64,000 nucleotides of DNA from contig DAHUYD010000061.1 of assembly GCA_027315385.1 (NCBI GenBank), positions 24,343 to 88,342 of the forward strand, in the 5' to 3' direction. Source of the DNA: Acidobacterium sp. (GTDB taxonomy: Bacteria > Acidobacteriota > Terriglobia > Terriglobales > Acidobacteriaceae). Position 1 is the stretch's first letter. Each line of letters starts with the position of its first letter. This document shows, piece after piece, positions 57,428 to 64,000 of this stretch. The position numbers were made by a program, and so were the translations under genes. The notes under the pieces are model-generated. The model searched no databases. It saw only the letters and a program-made list of their open reading frames with translations, and was not told where the DNA came from.

Positions 57428-57451
57428 CAGGAGTCGGCGGACAGGAGTCGG
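57428..57451. repeat. Direct repeat CAGGAGTCGG x2
   Basis: Two copies of CAGGAGTCGG 14 nt apart between fabH and the SRP RNA. Related CAGGAG-type words occur near 62585 and 63805, so it may belong to a dispersed low-copy repeat. Confidence 0.5.
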
Positions 57452-57480
57452 AAAGGTTCAGCGGGAAGGAATGGAAATAG

Positions 57481-57578
57481 TGCGCCGGGTAACCTGCTGC
57501 GCACGCACTGGCCCGTTACCGTTGCTTCCTTCCGGACCTGGCGGGGTTGGCGGGATTGCGTCGCGCAGGACCCGGCAC
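57481..57578 (-). ncRNA. ffs: Signal recognition particle RNA, small bacterial type (4.5S)
   Basis: On the minus strand the sequence contains CAGGTCCGGAAGGAAGCA (57540-57523), the invariant SRP RNA apical region with a GGAA tetraloop and the Ffh-binding internal loops. The ends pair: TGTGCCGGGTCCTGC with GCAGGTTACCCGGCGCA, one G-U pair in the outer ten, giving a closed hairpin of about 98 nt as expected for the short 4.5S form without an Alu domain. It binds Ffh to target membrane proteins. An extended -10 promoter lies exactly at the right distance. Confidence 0.95.
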
Positions 57579-57585
57579 ACAACTG

Positions 57586-57591
57586 ATGATA
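57586..57591 (-). promoter_or_regulatory. Extended -10 promoter of the SRP RNA
   Basis: Minus-strand TGGTATCAT (extended -10, TGn plus TATCAT) ends 7 nt before the 5' end deduced from RNA pairing. A weak TGACAC lies about 20 nt further upstream. It gives an internal calibration of -10 to +1 spacing for this genome. Confidence 0.7.
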
Positions 57592-57723
57592 CCAGCTCCG
57601 ATCCGCTCGTTGTGTCATTCACGCGCGGTCCGATAGTGCGCCGGGAAGGTCGCGATACAGATTCATGTGCGGGCTGTGCGTGGTCCTGGCAGGCGAAGAT
57701 GACCGCCGTTCCGCACCGTCCCT

Positions 57724-57729
57724 TAAAAT
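57724..57729 (+). promoter_or_regulatory. -10-like box 6 nt before rimO
   Basis: TAAAAT followed by 6 nt and the GTG start. The spacing equals or is shorter than that of the SRP RNA promoter, so the mRNA would begin at or inside the start codon region (leaderless). Confidence 0.5.
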
Positions 57730-57735
57730 AGACAT

Positions 57736-59346
57736 GTGACAGAGGAATTGGACAGGAACGCCGCAGTCGCGGGTGAGAGCAGAGCGCGTCCACGTGTGGG
57801 CTTCGTCTCCCTTGGATGCCCCAAGAACCTGGTCGACAGCGAAGTGATGATGGGCCTGCTGGATCAGGCGGGCGCGGAGTTGACGCCGGATGCTGCTTCC
57901 GCAGACATCCTCGTAGTCAATACCTGCTCCTTTATCGACAAGGCCAAACAGGAGAGCGTCGATGCGATCCTCGATATGGCGCGGCACAGGACCGCCGGGA
58001 CCGCGAAGAAGCTGATCGTCGCCGGCTGCCTGGTCGAACGCTATCGTGAAGAAATTCAGAAGAGCATCCCCGAAGTGGATGCGGTCATCGGCACCGGCGA
58101 GCTCGAGAAAATCCTCAGCGCTGCCGGACTGAACGTCGCCGCCGCCTCGCCCGCCCATTCGCCCTTCGCCATCCTCTCGGGAAATGCGCCGGCCACCGTC
58201 CGCCCGGGGCGTGAATCGTTGGCAGGTACCCACAAACCCTCGCCGGAAACGCCCAGTTTCCGCCCCGAGGGAGATCGCCGCGAAGAGCAGGGGAGGTTTT
58301 CGCGGGCGGTGTGGGACGGCGCGGCGCCCGCGCTGCCTCAGTATTTGTACGACCACACCACTCCCCGCCTGCGCGCCACCAAATCGGCATCGGCGTACAT
58401 CAAAATCGCCGAAGGGTGCGACCATCCCTGCAGCTTCTGCGTCATTCCCAATCTGCGCGGAAAATTCCGCTCGCGGCGCTTCGAGTCGGTTGTAGCCGAA
58501 GCGGAGCGGCTCGTCGGCGAGGGCGTGCGCGAGATCACCCTTATCGGCCAGGACACCACCTGCTACGGCGAGGATCTCGGCCTGAAGGACGGTCTGGCCG
58601 CGCTGCTCGATCGTCTGGCCCGCATTCAGGACCTTGCGTGGCTGCGCTTCCTCTACGCTTACCCAAACCGGATCACCGGCAAGCTGCTGGAGACCATCGC
58701 GCGCCACCAGAACATCTGCAAATATCTCGATGTCCCCCTGCAGCACGCGTCGGCGCCCGTGCTCAAAGCCATGAAGCGCGGCGGCAGCGCCGAGATCTTT
58801 CTGAAGATGCTTGAAAAGGTCCGCGCCGCGGTGCCTGGAATCGCCCTGCGCACGTCCTTTATTGTGGGATTTCCCGGCGAGACCGGCGCCGACTTCGAGG
58901 CGCTGTGCGATTTTGTCGTTGAGGCGCGCTTCGACTGGCTGGGCGTGTTCTCGTACTCGGACGAGGAAGGCGCGCGGGCGTTCGAACTGGGAGCTAAGGT
59001 GCCGAAGCGCGTGATCGAGCAGCGACGGCGGACGCTGATGAAGATGCAGAAAGCCTTGAGCCGCCAGGCGAAACGGGCCATGGTGGGAAGGGAACTGGAT
59101 GTCCTCGTCGAGGGCGAATCGGATGAGACGCCGCTGCTCTGGGAAGGACGCACACAGTACCACGCTCCGGAAATTGACGGTACGGTGTACCTGAACGACT
59201 TCGGCCCCTTCGAGGCTCTCACCGCCGGCCGCATCTATCGTTGTGAAGTGACCGAAACTCACGATTACGATCTGGTGGCGCGCGTTATGGGCGAGTCGAG
59301 CCTGGCCCCCGCAGCCGTCCTGGATCGGGCAGGAGTGAACGGGTGA
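57736..59346 (+). CDS. rimO: Ribosomal protein S12 methylthiotransferase
   Basis: Radical-SAM enzyme that adds a methylthio group to an aspartate of ribosomal protein S12. RimO-specific N-terminus VGFVSLGCPKNLVDSE and VNTCSFIDKAKQESVD supply UPF0004 cluster cysteines with VAGCLVERY; the radical-SAM triad is CDHPCSFC. FIVGFPGETGADF and a C-terminal TRAM domain follow. At 536 residues it is about 90 longer than E. coli RimO. Roughly 60 extra residues (about 135-195) form a Pro/Gly/charged, low-complexity linker between the UPF0004 and radical-SAM domains. GTG start with a -10-like box 6 nt upstream. First gene of a coupled run with yacG and pgpA. Confidence 0.96.
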   Translation: MTEELDRNAAVAGESRARPRVGFVSLGCPKNLVDSEVMMGLLDQAGAELTPDAASADILVVNTCSFIDKAKQESVDAILDMARHRTAGTAKKLIVAGCLVERYREEIQKSIPEVDAVIGTGELEKILSAAGLNVAAASPAHSPFAILSGNAPATVRPGRESLAGTHKPSPETPSFRPEGDRREEQGRFSRAVWDGAAPALPQYLYDHTTPRLRATKSASAYIKIAEGCDHPCSFCVIPNLRGKFRSRRFESVVAEAERLVGEGVREITLIGQDTTCYGEDLGLKDGLAALLDRLARIQDLAWLRFLYAYPNRITGKLLETIARHQNICKYLDVPLQHASAPVLKAMKRGGSAEIFLKMLEKVRAAVPGIALRTSFIVGFPGETGADFEALCDFVVEARFDWLGVFSYSDEEGARAFELGAKVPKRVIEQRRRTLMKMQKALSRQAKRAMVGRELDVLVEGESDETPLLWEGRTQYHAPEIDGTVYLNDFGPFEALTAGRIYRCEVTETHDYDLVARVMGESSLAPAAVLDRAGVNG

Positions 59347-59561
59347 GCGGGAAGCAAACAATTCTGCGGTGTCCCACCTGCCGCGCGGTGGTGACCGGCA
59401 AGGGCGAGGATTTTCCCTTCTGCAGCGACCGCTGCCGCTCCATCGATCTGGGCAAGTGGGCGAGCGGGGCGTACCGGATCTCATCGCCCATCGTCGATCC
59501 GGAGGTCCTGGAGGGTTTGGCCGAAAACGTGAAGCGGCGCGAGAACCAGGATGACGAGTAG
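59343..59561 (+). CDS. yacG: Zinc-binding DNA gyrase inhibitor YacG-like protein
   Basis: 72-residue protein with CPTC and CSDRC zinc ligands spaced as in YacG (LRCPTCRAVV, DFPFCSDRCRSIDLGKWASGAY). YacG binds the GyrB C-terminus and blocks DNA binding in E. coli. GTG start overlaps the rimO stop (GTGA), so it is translationally coupled; its own 3' end overlaps pgpA by 11 nt. Confidence 0.93.
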   Translation: MSGKQTILRCPTCRAVVTGKGEDFPFCSDRCRSIDLGKWASGAYRISSPIVDPEVLEGLAENVKRRENQDDE

Positions 59562-60084
59562 TCTGCCCGTTCACAAAGACTCTTTCCCGGCGTCCGCATC
59601 CCACGGAGCCGCCGGGAAAACCTGGTGGGCATGGGTGCTGGCGACGTTCTTCGGCGCCGGGCTCATCCGCCCCGGTCCGGGCACATGGGGATCGCTGGCC
59701 GCTGGCGCCATCTGGTACTTCGGCCTGCGCGCCGCGCATCTTACTGGCGGGCACGCCATGGCCGCCACCGTTGCCGGCGCAGCAATCTTAACCCTGATTG
59801 GGATTCCCGCGGCTACTCGGGTGGAGCGGGAGAGCGGGTGTACCGATCCCGGGTTTGTGGTCATCGACGAGGTAGCGGGGCAATGGCTGGCCCTCGCCGT
59901 GGCGCCTCTGGACTGGCGGCACGGACTCGCCGCTTTTGTTTTGTTTCGCATATTCGATATCGTGAAGCCGTGGCCGGCCCGGCAGCTCGAGAAGCTGCCC
60001 GGCGGAATCGGGATTATGCTGGACGACCTGGCGGCAGGTGCTTATGCTCTGGGCGTGATGCTGCTCGTTCAACGCTGGGGATAG
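59551..60084 (+). CDS. pgpA: Phosphatidylglycerophosphatase A
   Basis: Membrane phosphatase that makes phosphatidylglycerol from its phosphate. Family motifs: GAGLIRPGPGTWGSLAA, then DPGFVVIDEVAGQWLAL, and FRIFDIVKPWPARQLEKLPGGIGIMLDDLAAG; about four hydrophobic segments. 177 residues; the N-terminal 25 residues are soluble and variable. Overlaps yacG, continuing the coupled rimO-yacG-pgpA unit. Confidence 0.94.
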   Translation: MTSSLPVHKDSFPASASHGAAGKTWWAWVLATFFGAGLIRPGPGTWGSLAAGAIWYFGLRAAHLTGGHAMAATVAGAAILTLIGIPAATRVERESGCTDPGFVVIDEVAGQWLALAVAPLDWRHGLAAFVLFRIFDIVKPWPARQLEKLPGGIGIMLDDLAAGAYALGVMLLVQRWG

Positions 60085-60118
60085 CCTCGACCCCGGCCGT
60101 CATCTGCTGGTTTTTACT

Positions 60119-61198
60119 ATGGTGCGAATTCTCAAATCCGAACCGGGCACGGGACCGAGGATCGACGCTGTCTCTCCGTTGGCGGCGCTCCCCGGCGGCG
60201 AGGTGGAACTTCGCGGCGCCAACCTGGGAGGCGTAGCGGTATCCCGCGACCAGACCCGGCCGTGGGGCGGCGTGGAATGGCGGCGCCCCACCGCCATGCT
60301 GGGCGACCTGGCCGCGCCGGTTCTGCTCAGCCGCTCCGATCGGATGGTCCTGCGCGTGCCCGATGAGGCGGAGAGCGGAAGGCTTCGCGTGCTCCAGAAC
60401 GGCGCCCAGTCCAACTCCGTCGACGTTCAGGTCGGCAGCCTTCTCGCAACCGGAATTCACGCCGTGGCAAATCCGGTCATGGATTCCTCCGGCAACATCT
60501 ACGTCACGTTCTCCGGACAGCGCGGCCAGGAGACGCCGGTCTCGGTATTTCGAATCGAGCGTGACGGCGAAATGCGCCCCTTTCTGCGCGGCATCATGAA
60601 TGCAACCGGCTTGGCAACCGATCTCGAAGACAACGTCTATGTCTCTTCGCGCCACGAGGGCAAGGTATACCGCGCCACCCACAGCGGAGCTGCCAGCGTC
60701 TACGCGGAAGGAATGGGCATTGCGACGGGGCTGGCCTTCGATCCGGATCAGAACCTGTACGTCGGCGACCGCAGCGGCACCATCTTCAAGATCGCCCCCG
60801 ACCGGCAGATTTTTGTATTTGCGACCCTGGAGCCAAGCGTGGCCGCGTATCACCTCGCGTTTGGCCCCGACGGCACCCTGTACGTCACCGGGCCCACCAC
60901 GTCGAGCTACGATGCGGTCTACGCCATCGACCGCGAAGGCAGCATCGGCGTATTGCACCGTGGGCTGGGCCGCCCGCAGGGCCTCGCCGTGGACGTCGCC
61001 GGAAACGTCTATGTCGCGGCCTCCCTGCGCGGACGCCGCGGCGTGACGGCAATTACCCCTCAGGGCGAAGCTTCGCTGGTGGTCGCCGGCACGGGGCTCG
61101 TCGGATTCAATTTCGTGCCTGGCGGCGGAGCGCTGCTGGCTACGGGCACCTCGCTTTATCATTTGCCGTTGGGCGTGGAAGGTTGGCGGCTGGCATAG
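60119..61198 (+). CDS. IPT/NHL beta-propeller protein
   Basis: N-terminal IPT/TIG-like domain (about 10-110: IDAVSPLAALPGGEVELRG, LGDLAAPVLLSRSDRMVLRVP) followed by a propeller with repeated NHL/SMP-30-type blades, e.g. VMDSSGNIYVTFSG, GLATDLEDNVYVSSRHEGKVYR, GLAFDPDQNLYVGDRSG, HLAFGPDGTLYVTG and GLAVDVAGNVYVAA. No signal peptide is visible, so it is probably cytosolic or exported in an unrecognised way. It sits between pgpA (34 nt) and cinA (26 nt) on the same strand. Function unknown; the propeller is a binding scaffold, and gluconolactonase-type catalysis cannot be claimed. Confidence 0.85.
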   Translation: MVRILKSEPGTGPRIDAVSPLAALPGGEVELRGANLGGVAVSRDQTRPWGGVEWRRPTAMLGDLAAPVLLSRSDRMVLRVPDEAESGRLRVLQNGAQSNSVDVQVGSLLATGIHAVANPVMDSSGNIYVTFSGQRGQETPVSVFRIERDGEMRPFLRGIMNATGLATDLEDNVYVSSRHEGKVYRATHSGAASVYAEGMGIATGLAFDPDQNLYVGDRSGTIFKIAPDRQIFVFATLEPSVAAYHLAFGPDGTLYVTGPTTSSYDAVYAIDREGSIGVLHRGLGRPQGLAVDVAGNVYVAASLRGRRGVTAITPQGEASLVVAGTGLVGFNFVPGGGALLATGTSLYHLPLGVEGWRLA

Positions 61199-61224
61199 GC
61201 CGTCTCCGCCGATCGAGAGGACGG

Positions 61225-62469
61225 ATGAACGCGGAGATTATCGCGGTTGGGTCGGAGATGCTCACCCCCTACCGCCAGGACACCAACTCTCTTTACCTCA
61301 CCGAACAATTCAACCGGCTCGGTGTCACCGTTGCCTTTAAAACCATCGCAGGGGACCGGCTCCCGCAGCTCACCGATGCCGTGCGGCACGCCTTCAGCCG
61401 GGTCGATATTGTCGCCATCACCGGCGGGCTGGGACCAACCGAAGATGATCTGACCCGCGAAGCGGCCGCCGCGGCCCTCGGCGTCCCGCTCAAACGCGAC
61501 CCCGACATTATTGCCCAGCTCTATGCGCGGGCGGCGGCCAGGCGATGGAAGCTCACGCGCAACAACGAGAAGCAGGCCGACGTGATCGAAGGCGCAACCA
61601 TCCTGCCGAACGCGAATGGCTCCGCGCCCGGGCAGTGGCTGGATACTGTCGTTGGCGTGCATCGCAAGCTCGCCATGCTGCTCCCTGGCCCCCCCCACGA
61701 GATGAAGGCCATGTTCGAGGCGCAGTGCCTGCCGCGCCTTCAGGAGATTCTGCCGAAGCGCCACATGGCCGCCCGCGTGCTCAAGGCCGCCATGATCGGC
61801 GAATCGGCGGCGGACGCGCGCATCGCGCCCATCTACACCAAATTCGCCGATGTGGAGACCACCATCCTGGCGCACCTGGGCGACATTGAACTCCGCCTGC
61901 AGTGCACCAATAAGATTCCCGAGCTGGCGCAGGCGCGCGTGGATGACCTCGCCGGAAAGATCGAGGAGGAGCTGGAGGATTTTATCTACTCCTCGCAGGG
62001 CGAGACCCTGGAACAGATCATCCTCTATTACCTGGAGATGCGCGGCGCCACGCTGGCCGTCGCGGAGAGCTGCACCGGTGGCATGGTTGCGGAGCGGCTG
62101 ACCAGCGTCAGCGGCAGTTCGCGATCGTTTGTGGGCGGCGCGGTGGTGTACAGCAATCGCCTGAAGACGGAACTCGCCGGCGTGGATCCCGCTCTGATTG
62201 CGAAACATGGCGCGGTCAGCGGAGAAGTTGCCGAGGCACTCGCGGAGGGCATCCGGGAGCGCTGCGGCGCCACATTGGGATTGGGCGTGACCGGTATTGC
62301 CGGGCCGGGCGGCGGATCGGAAGAGAAGCCCGTGGGCCTGGTCTTTCTGGCCGTCAGCGACGCTGATGGAACCGAGGTCCTGGAGAAGCATTTCTCGGGG
62401 GACCGCGCCGGCATCCGTTTCTACGCCAGCCAGCAGGCGCTCGATATGGTGCGGCGGCGGCTGATGTAA
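61225..62469 (+). CDS. cinA: CinA family protein (nicotinamide mononucleotide deamidase)
   Basis: Two-domain CinA. The N-terminal MoCF-like domain shows AEIIAVGSEML, ITGGLGPTEDDLTREAAAAALG and LLPGPPHEMKAMF; the C-terminal deamidase domain about 265-410 contains AESCTGGMVAERLT and VTGIAGPGGGSEEKPVGLVF. Activities known for the family are ADP-ribose pyrophosphatase and NMN deamidation in NAD recycling. GAGAGGA lies before the chosen ATG; an ATG 42 nt earlier lacks one. 414 residues. Confidence 0.95.
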   Translation: MNAEIIAVGSEMLTPYRQDTNSLYLTEQFNRLGVTVAFKTIAGDRLPQLTDAVRHAFSRVDIVAITGGLGPTEDDLTREAAAAALGVPLKRDPDIIAQLYARAAARRWKLTRNNEKQADVIEGATILPNANGSAPGQWLDTVVGVHRKLAMLLPGPPHEMKAMFEAQCLPRLQEILPKRHMAARVLKAAMIGESAADARIAPIYTKFADVETTILAHLGDIELRLQCTNKIPELAQARVDDLAGKIEEELEDFIYSSQGETLEQIILYYLEMRGATLAVAESCTGGMVAERLTSVSGSSRSFVGGAVVYSNRLKTELAGVDPALIAKHGAVSGEVAEALAEGIRERCGATLGLGVTGIAGPGGGSEEKPVGLVFLAVSDADGTEVLEKHFSGDRAGIRFYASQQALDMVRRRLM

Positions 62470-62813
62470 GAGAGCGGGGGATCAAGGGTTTACTGTTGTG
62501 TCAAGCCACCCCACTTTCCTCTGACGGTTCGACAACTTTGAGTGTTGCAGGGAAAAGACTTAGTGCTGTTGACGGCCTCGACAACAGGAGTCAGGGCTCA
62601 GAGCACAGAGCACAGAAACGGCTTGGCGCACGATCCTCCAGGACGTTCTCTCAAGGAGCGGGGGCAATCCGGTGGCCTCCGAAAACAGGGCTCAGAGCTC
62701 AGAGCGCAGCAGGAGCAGCAATCAGAGATCAGAGATCAGAGATCAGAGATCAGTCGATGCGAGAGCTCCTGCAAAAGGAAAAGCCCTGCCGCGAGGACAG
62801 AGCTTTCCTGTTT
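62470..62813. other. Intergenic, repeat-bearing region after cinA
   Basis: No supported gene. Contains three clusters of 7-bp period repeats (listed separately), and no clear terminator for cinA. Confidence 0.5.
62599..62753. repeat. Short tandem repeats with a 7-bp period
   Basis: Three related arrays: CAGAGCA twice at 62599-62612, CTCAGAG twice around 62691-62704, and ATCAGAG four times plus ATCAG at 62721-62753. All share a CAGAG core. They may be slipped-strand products or remnants of a dispersed element. Confidence 0.8.
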
Positions 62814-63419
62814 CTAAGGGTAGGCGGGTGGGAAAAGGAAGGCAAGGAGAATCGGCGGCGGGCGCGGTACGGAGGTAATGGGTGGTCGTCCGGCCGTGCC
62901 AGTCGCCTGCCCCGGGCCGGTCGATCCGATGTCGTCATTCTTTGCCCATGCGCCCCCGGGGGAACTGGTTAGCTGCAAATTAGCGTAATTAGTCCCAGTT
63001 GTGGGCATAACCGCAGCCCATTGCGGCGGGCTCGTGGAACCTTCATACTCATTCCCGCCCGACTCATAGCCCGAAAAGGATGCTGTGAAGCTATAGAACC
63101 CAGGGCTGAGATTGATGGATACGTAGCACGTCGAGCTTCCCTGAGCGCTGGTGCAAAGCAGGGTGTTTCCCGCGTAAAACGAGAAGGTGTCATTGACGAC
63201 AAACCCGGTCTGCGGCTCGACCCCTGATCCGACTGTCAGCGGCCTGATGAAATAGACGCTTGCCTGCAGCTCCACCTCTGATCCCTCGATCAGCGGCGTC
63301 TGCGGTAAGGTCAAGCTCGTCGTCGATTTGTAAGTGTATCCGTAGGCTGGCTGCGGGGCCGCCATCATTACCCCGGTTAGCCCGACGAGACAAAGCAGAA
63401 GAGCTCATGCCGGATTCAT
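62814..63419 (-). pseudogene. Broken Ig-like-domain surface protein
   Basis: The readable protein has a bacterial Ig-like fold pattern (TSLTLPQTPLIEGSEVELQASV, NDTFSFYAGNTLLCTS, STCYVSINLSPGFYSFTASFSG) as in Ig-like repeat proteins of Acidobacteriota. Upstream in the same frame is a typical signal sequence, M-N-P-A-stop-ALLLCLVGLTGVMMAAPQPA: an in-frame TGA (63407-63405) interrupts codon 5, and a single CGA-to-TGA change would explain it. The C-terminal about 50 residues are Pro/Gly-rich without fold features and run into repeat-bearing DNA, so the 3' end also seems lost. If translated from the internal ATG at 63368, the product would have no signal peptide. Confidence 0.5.
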
Positions 63420-63854
63420 CCGGCGCAATCTGGTAAGCAGTGTGTCTCCTTTGGGTGCCATTGCTTGGGACAGCCAGGCGCAACCGCTCGCGCGAAGAGG
63501 CGAGGTACAGCGCTGGGACGAACGCGAGAGCGGAAGGCAGAAATACTGGCAAGCGCCCTGTTGATTGGGCCCGGGCCGGTCCCGGCAAAGCTGCTCAGGG
63601 CGTATTGAGCGGTGTTATTCGGGTGCGGATCGCGCAGAAGGGGACACACCAAGCGGCACCTCCACAGGAGTCCATAGGAGCAAATTGCCGGGTTCGGTTG
63701 TGTGTGAGGGAGGGTTGAACGGCGCGTAGGACTACCGCAGAATCCCGGCGATGTGCCGCTTTGTTGCAATGATGTCGATCTGAGTGCGCGCACCGTAATC
63801 AGTGGTCAGGAGACAGGAGCTGGCCGCGCCGCAACTGATAGACTCGTAAGCGCC
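63420..63854. other. Intergenic region before plsY
   Basis: No supported gene or RNA. Open frames in this stretch lack coding character, and the only candidate signal is the -10-like box of plsY. Confidence 0.5.
63839..63844 (+). promoter_or_regulatory. -10-like box 10 nt before plsY
   Basis: TAGACT followed by 10 nt and the plsY ATG, with no ribosome binding site between. Confidence 0.35.
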
Positions 63855-64000
63855 ATGCTCTCGGTTCCGTATTTTCTGGCTGCGTTCACAGCGTACCTGT
63901 TTGGGTCCATTCCGTTCGGCTATCTGCTGGTGCGGCTGGTCCGCAAGGAAGACATTCGCGAGAAGGGAAGCGGCAACATCGGGGCGACCAACGTGGTCCG
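63855..64000 (+). CDS. plsY: Glycerol-3-phosphate acyltransferase PlsY (3' end outside window)
   Basis: First 48 residues of PlsY: membrane helix with [13 protein letters not shown] and the conserved loop [10 protein letters not shown], the acyl-phosphate/G3P-binding motif. PlsY transfers an acyl group from acyl-phosphate to glycerol-3-P, the first step of phospholipid synthesis; PgpA of this window acts later in the same lipid pathway. The gene continues past the window edge. Confidence 0.93.
   Translation, partial: MLSVPYFLAAFTAYLFGSIPFGYLLVRLVRKEDIREKGSGNIGATNVV

Noticed and set aside
62721..62753. ATCAGAG array as a CRISPR
   Set aside because: The unit is only 7 bp and has no unique spacers; no cas gene is present.
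63440..63718. Small open frame in the plsY upstream region
   Set aside because: No ribosome binding site, no family pattern, composition like surrounding non-coding DNA.

Overview
The window looks like chromosomal core DNA of an Acidobacteriota species (Terriglobia / Acidobacteriaceae type). This is inferred from high G+C, dense gene packing, two tandem VWFA proteins of the kind named after Acidobacteria, DUF4382/DUF5666 and glycine-zipper envelope proteins, and orphan MacB-like permeases. I see no transposase, phage gene, tRNA, rRNA or CRISPR array. Both edges cut genes: a MEDS-domain histidine kinase on the left and plsY on the right.

Layout. 1-6.1 kb: MEDS/PAS histidine kinase, glutaredoxin, and an ABC-2 exporter with a DesK/DesR-like two-component pair in one operon. 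6.3-14.2 kb: alanine dehydrogenase, a glycine-zipper lipoprotein, an NtrY/NtrX-like pair whose regulator has a degenerate GAFTGA loop, a Tat-exported metallophosphoesterase, and a BON/glycine-zipper protein. 14.4-19.7 kb: a minus-strand operon manA-manC-phosphomannomutase-pgi that encodes the route from fructose-6-P to GDP-mannose. 19.9-29.7 kb: two MacB-like permeases, an S41 protease homologue lacking its catalytic residues, PBP1A, a GH18-like protein, an aldo/keto reductase and gatB. 30-35.6 kb: DUF4382 lipoprotein, TPR protein, and an msrP / CADD-like / msrQ cluster. 35.8-43.7 kb: PpiD-like chaperone, convergent malQ and treY, and two small envelope-associated proteins. 43.9-51.6 kb: a DUF1015-amidase-GerMN-murI operon, two VWFA proteins and a GGDEF diguanylate cyclase. 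51.8-57.6 kb: transsulfuration pair, an active-type S41 protease, a TonB-C protein, fabH and the SRP RNA gene. 57.7-64 kb: rimO-yacG-pgpA-(NHL protein)-cinA, a decayed repeat-rich stretch with a broken Ig-like gene, then plsY.

Common themes are envelope building (PBP1A, amidase, MurI, FabH, PgpA, PlsY, GDP-mannose), envelope repair (MsrPQ, PpiD, S41 proteases) and sensing (four histidine-kinase or c-di-GMP systems). The points most worth following are the CADD-like putative p-aminobenzoate synthase between msrP and msrQ, the pseudo-protease next to PBP1A, the NtrX-like regulator with GAVPGG in place of GAFTGA, and a recurring TANNNT box 6-10 nt before starts, suggesting leaderless transcripts. 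No single region stands out as a completely new multi-gene system.
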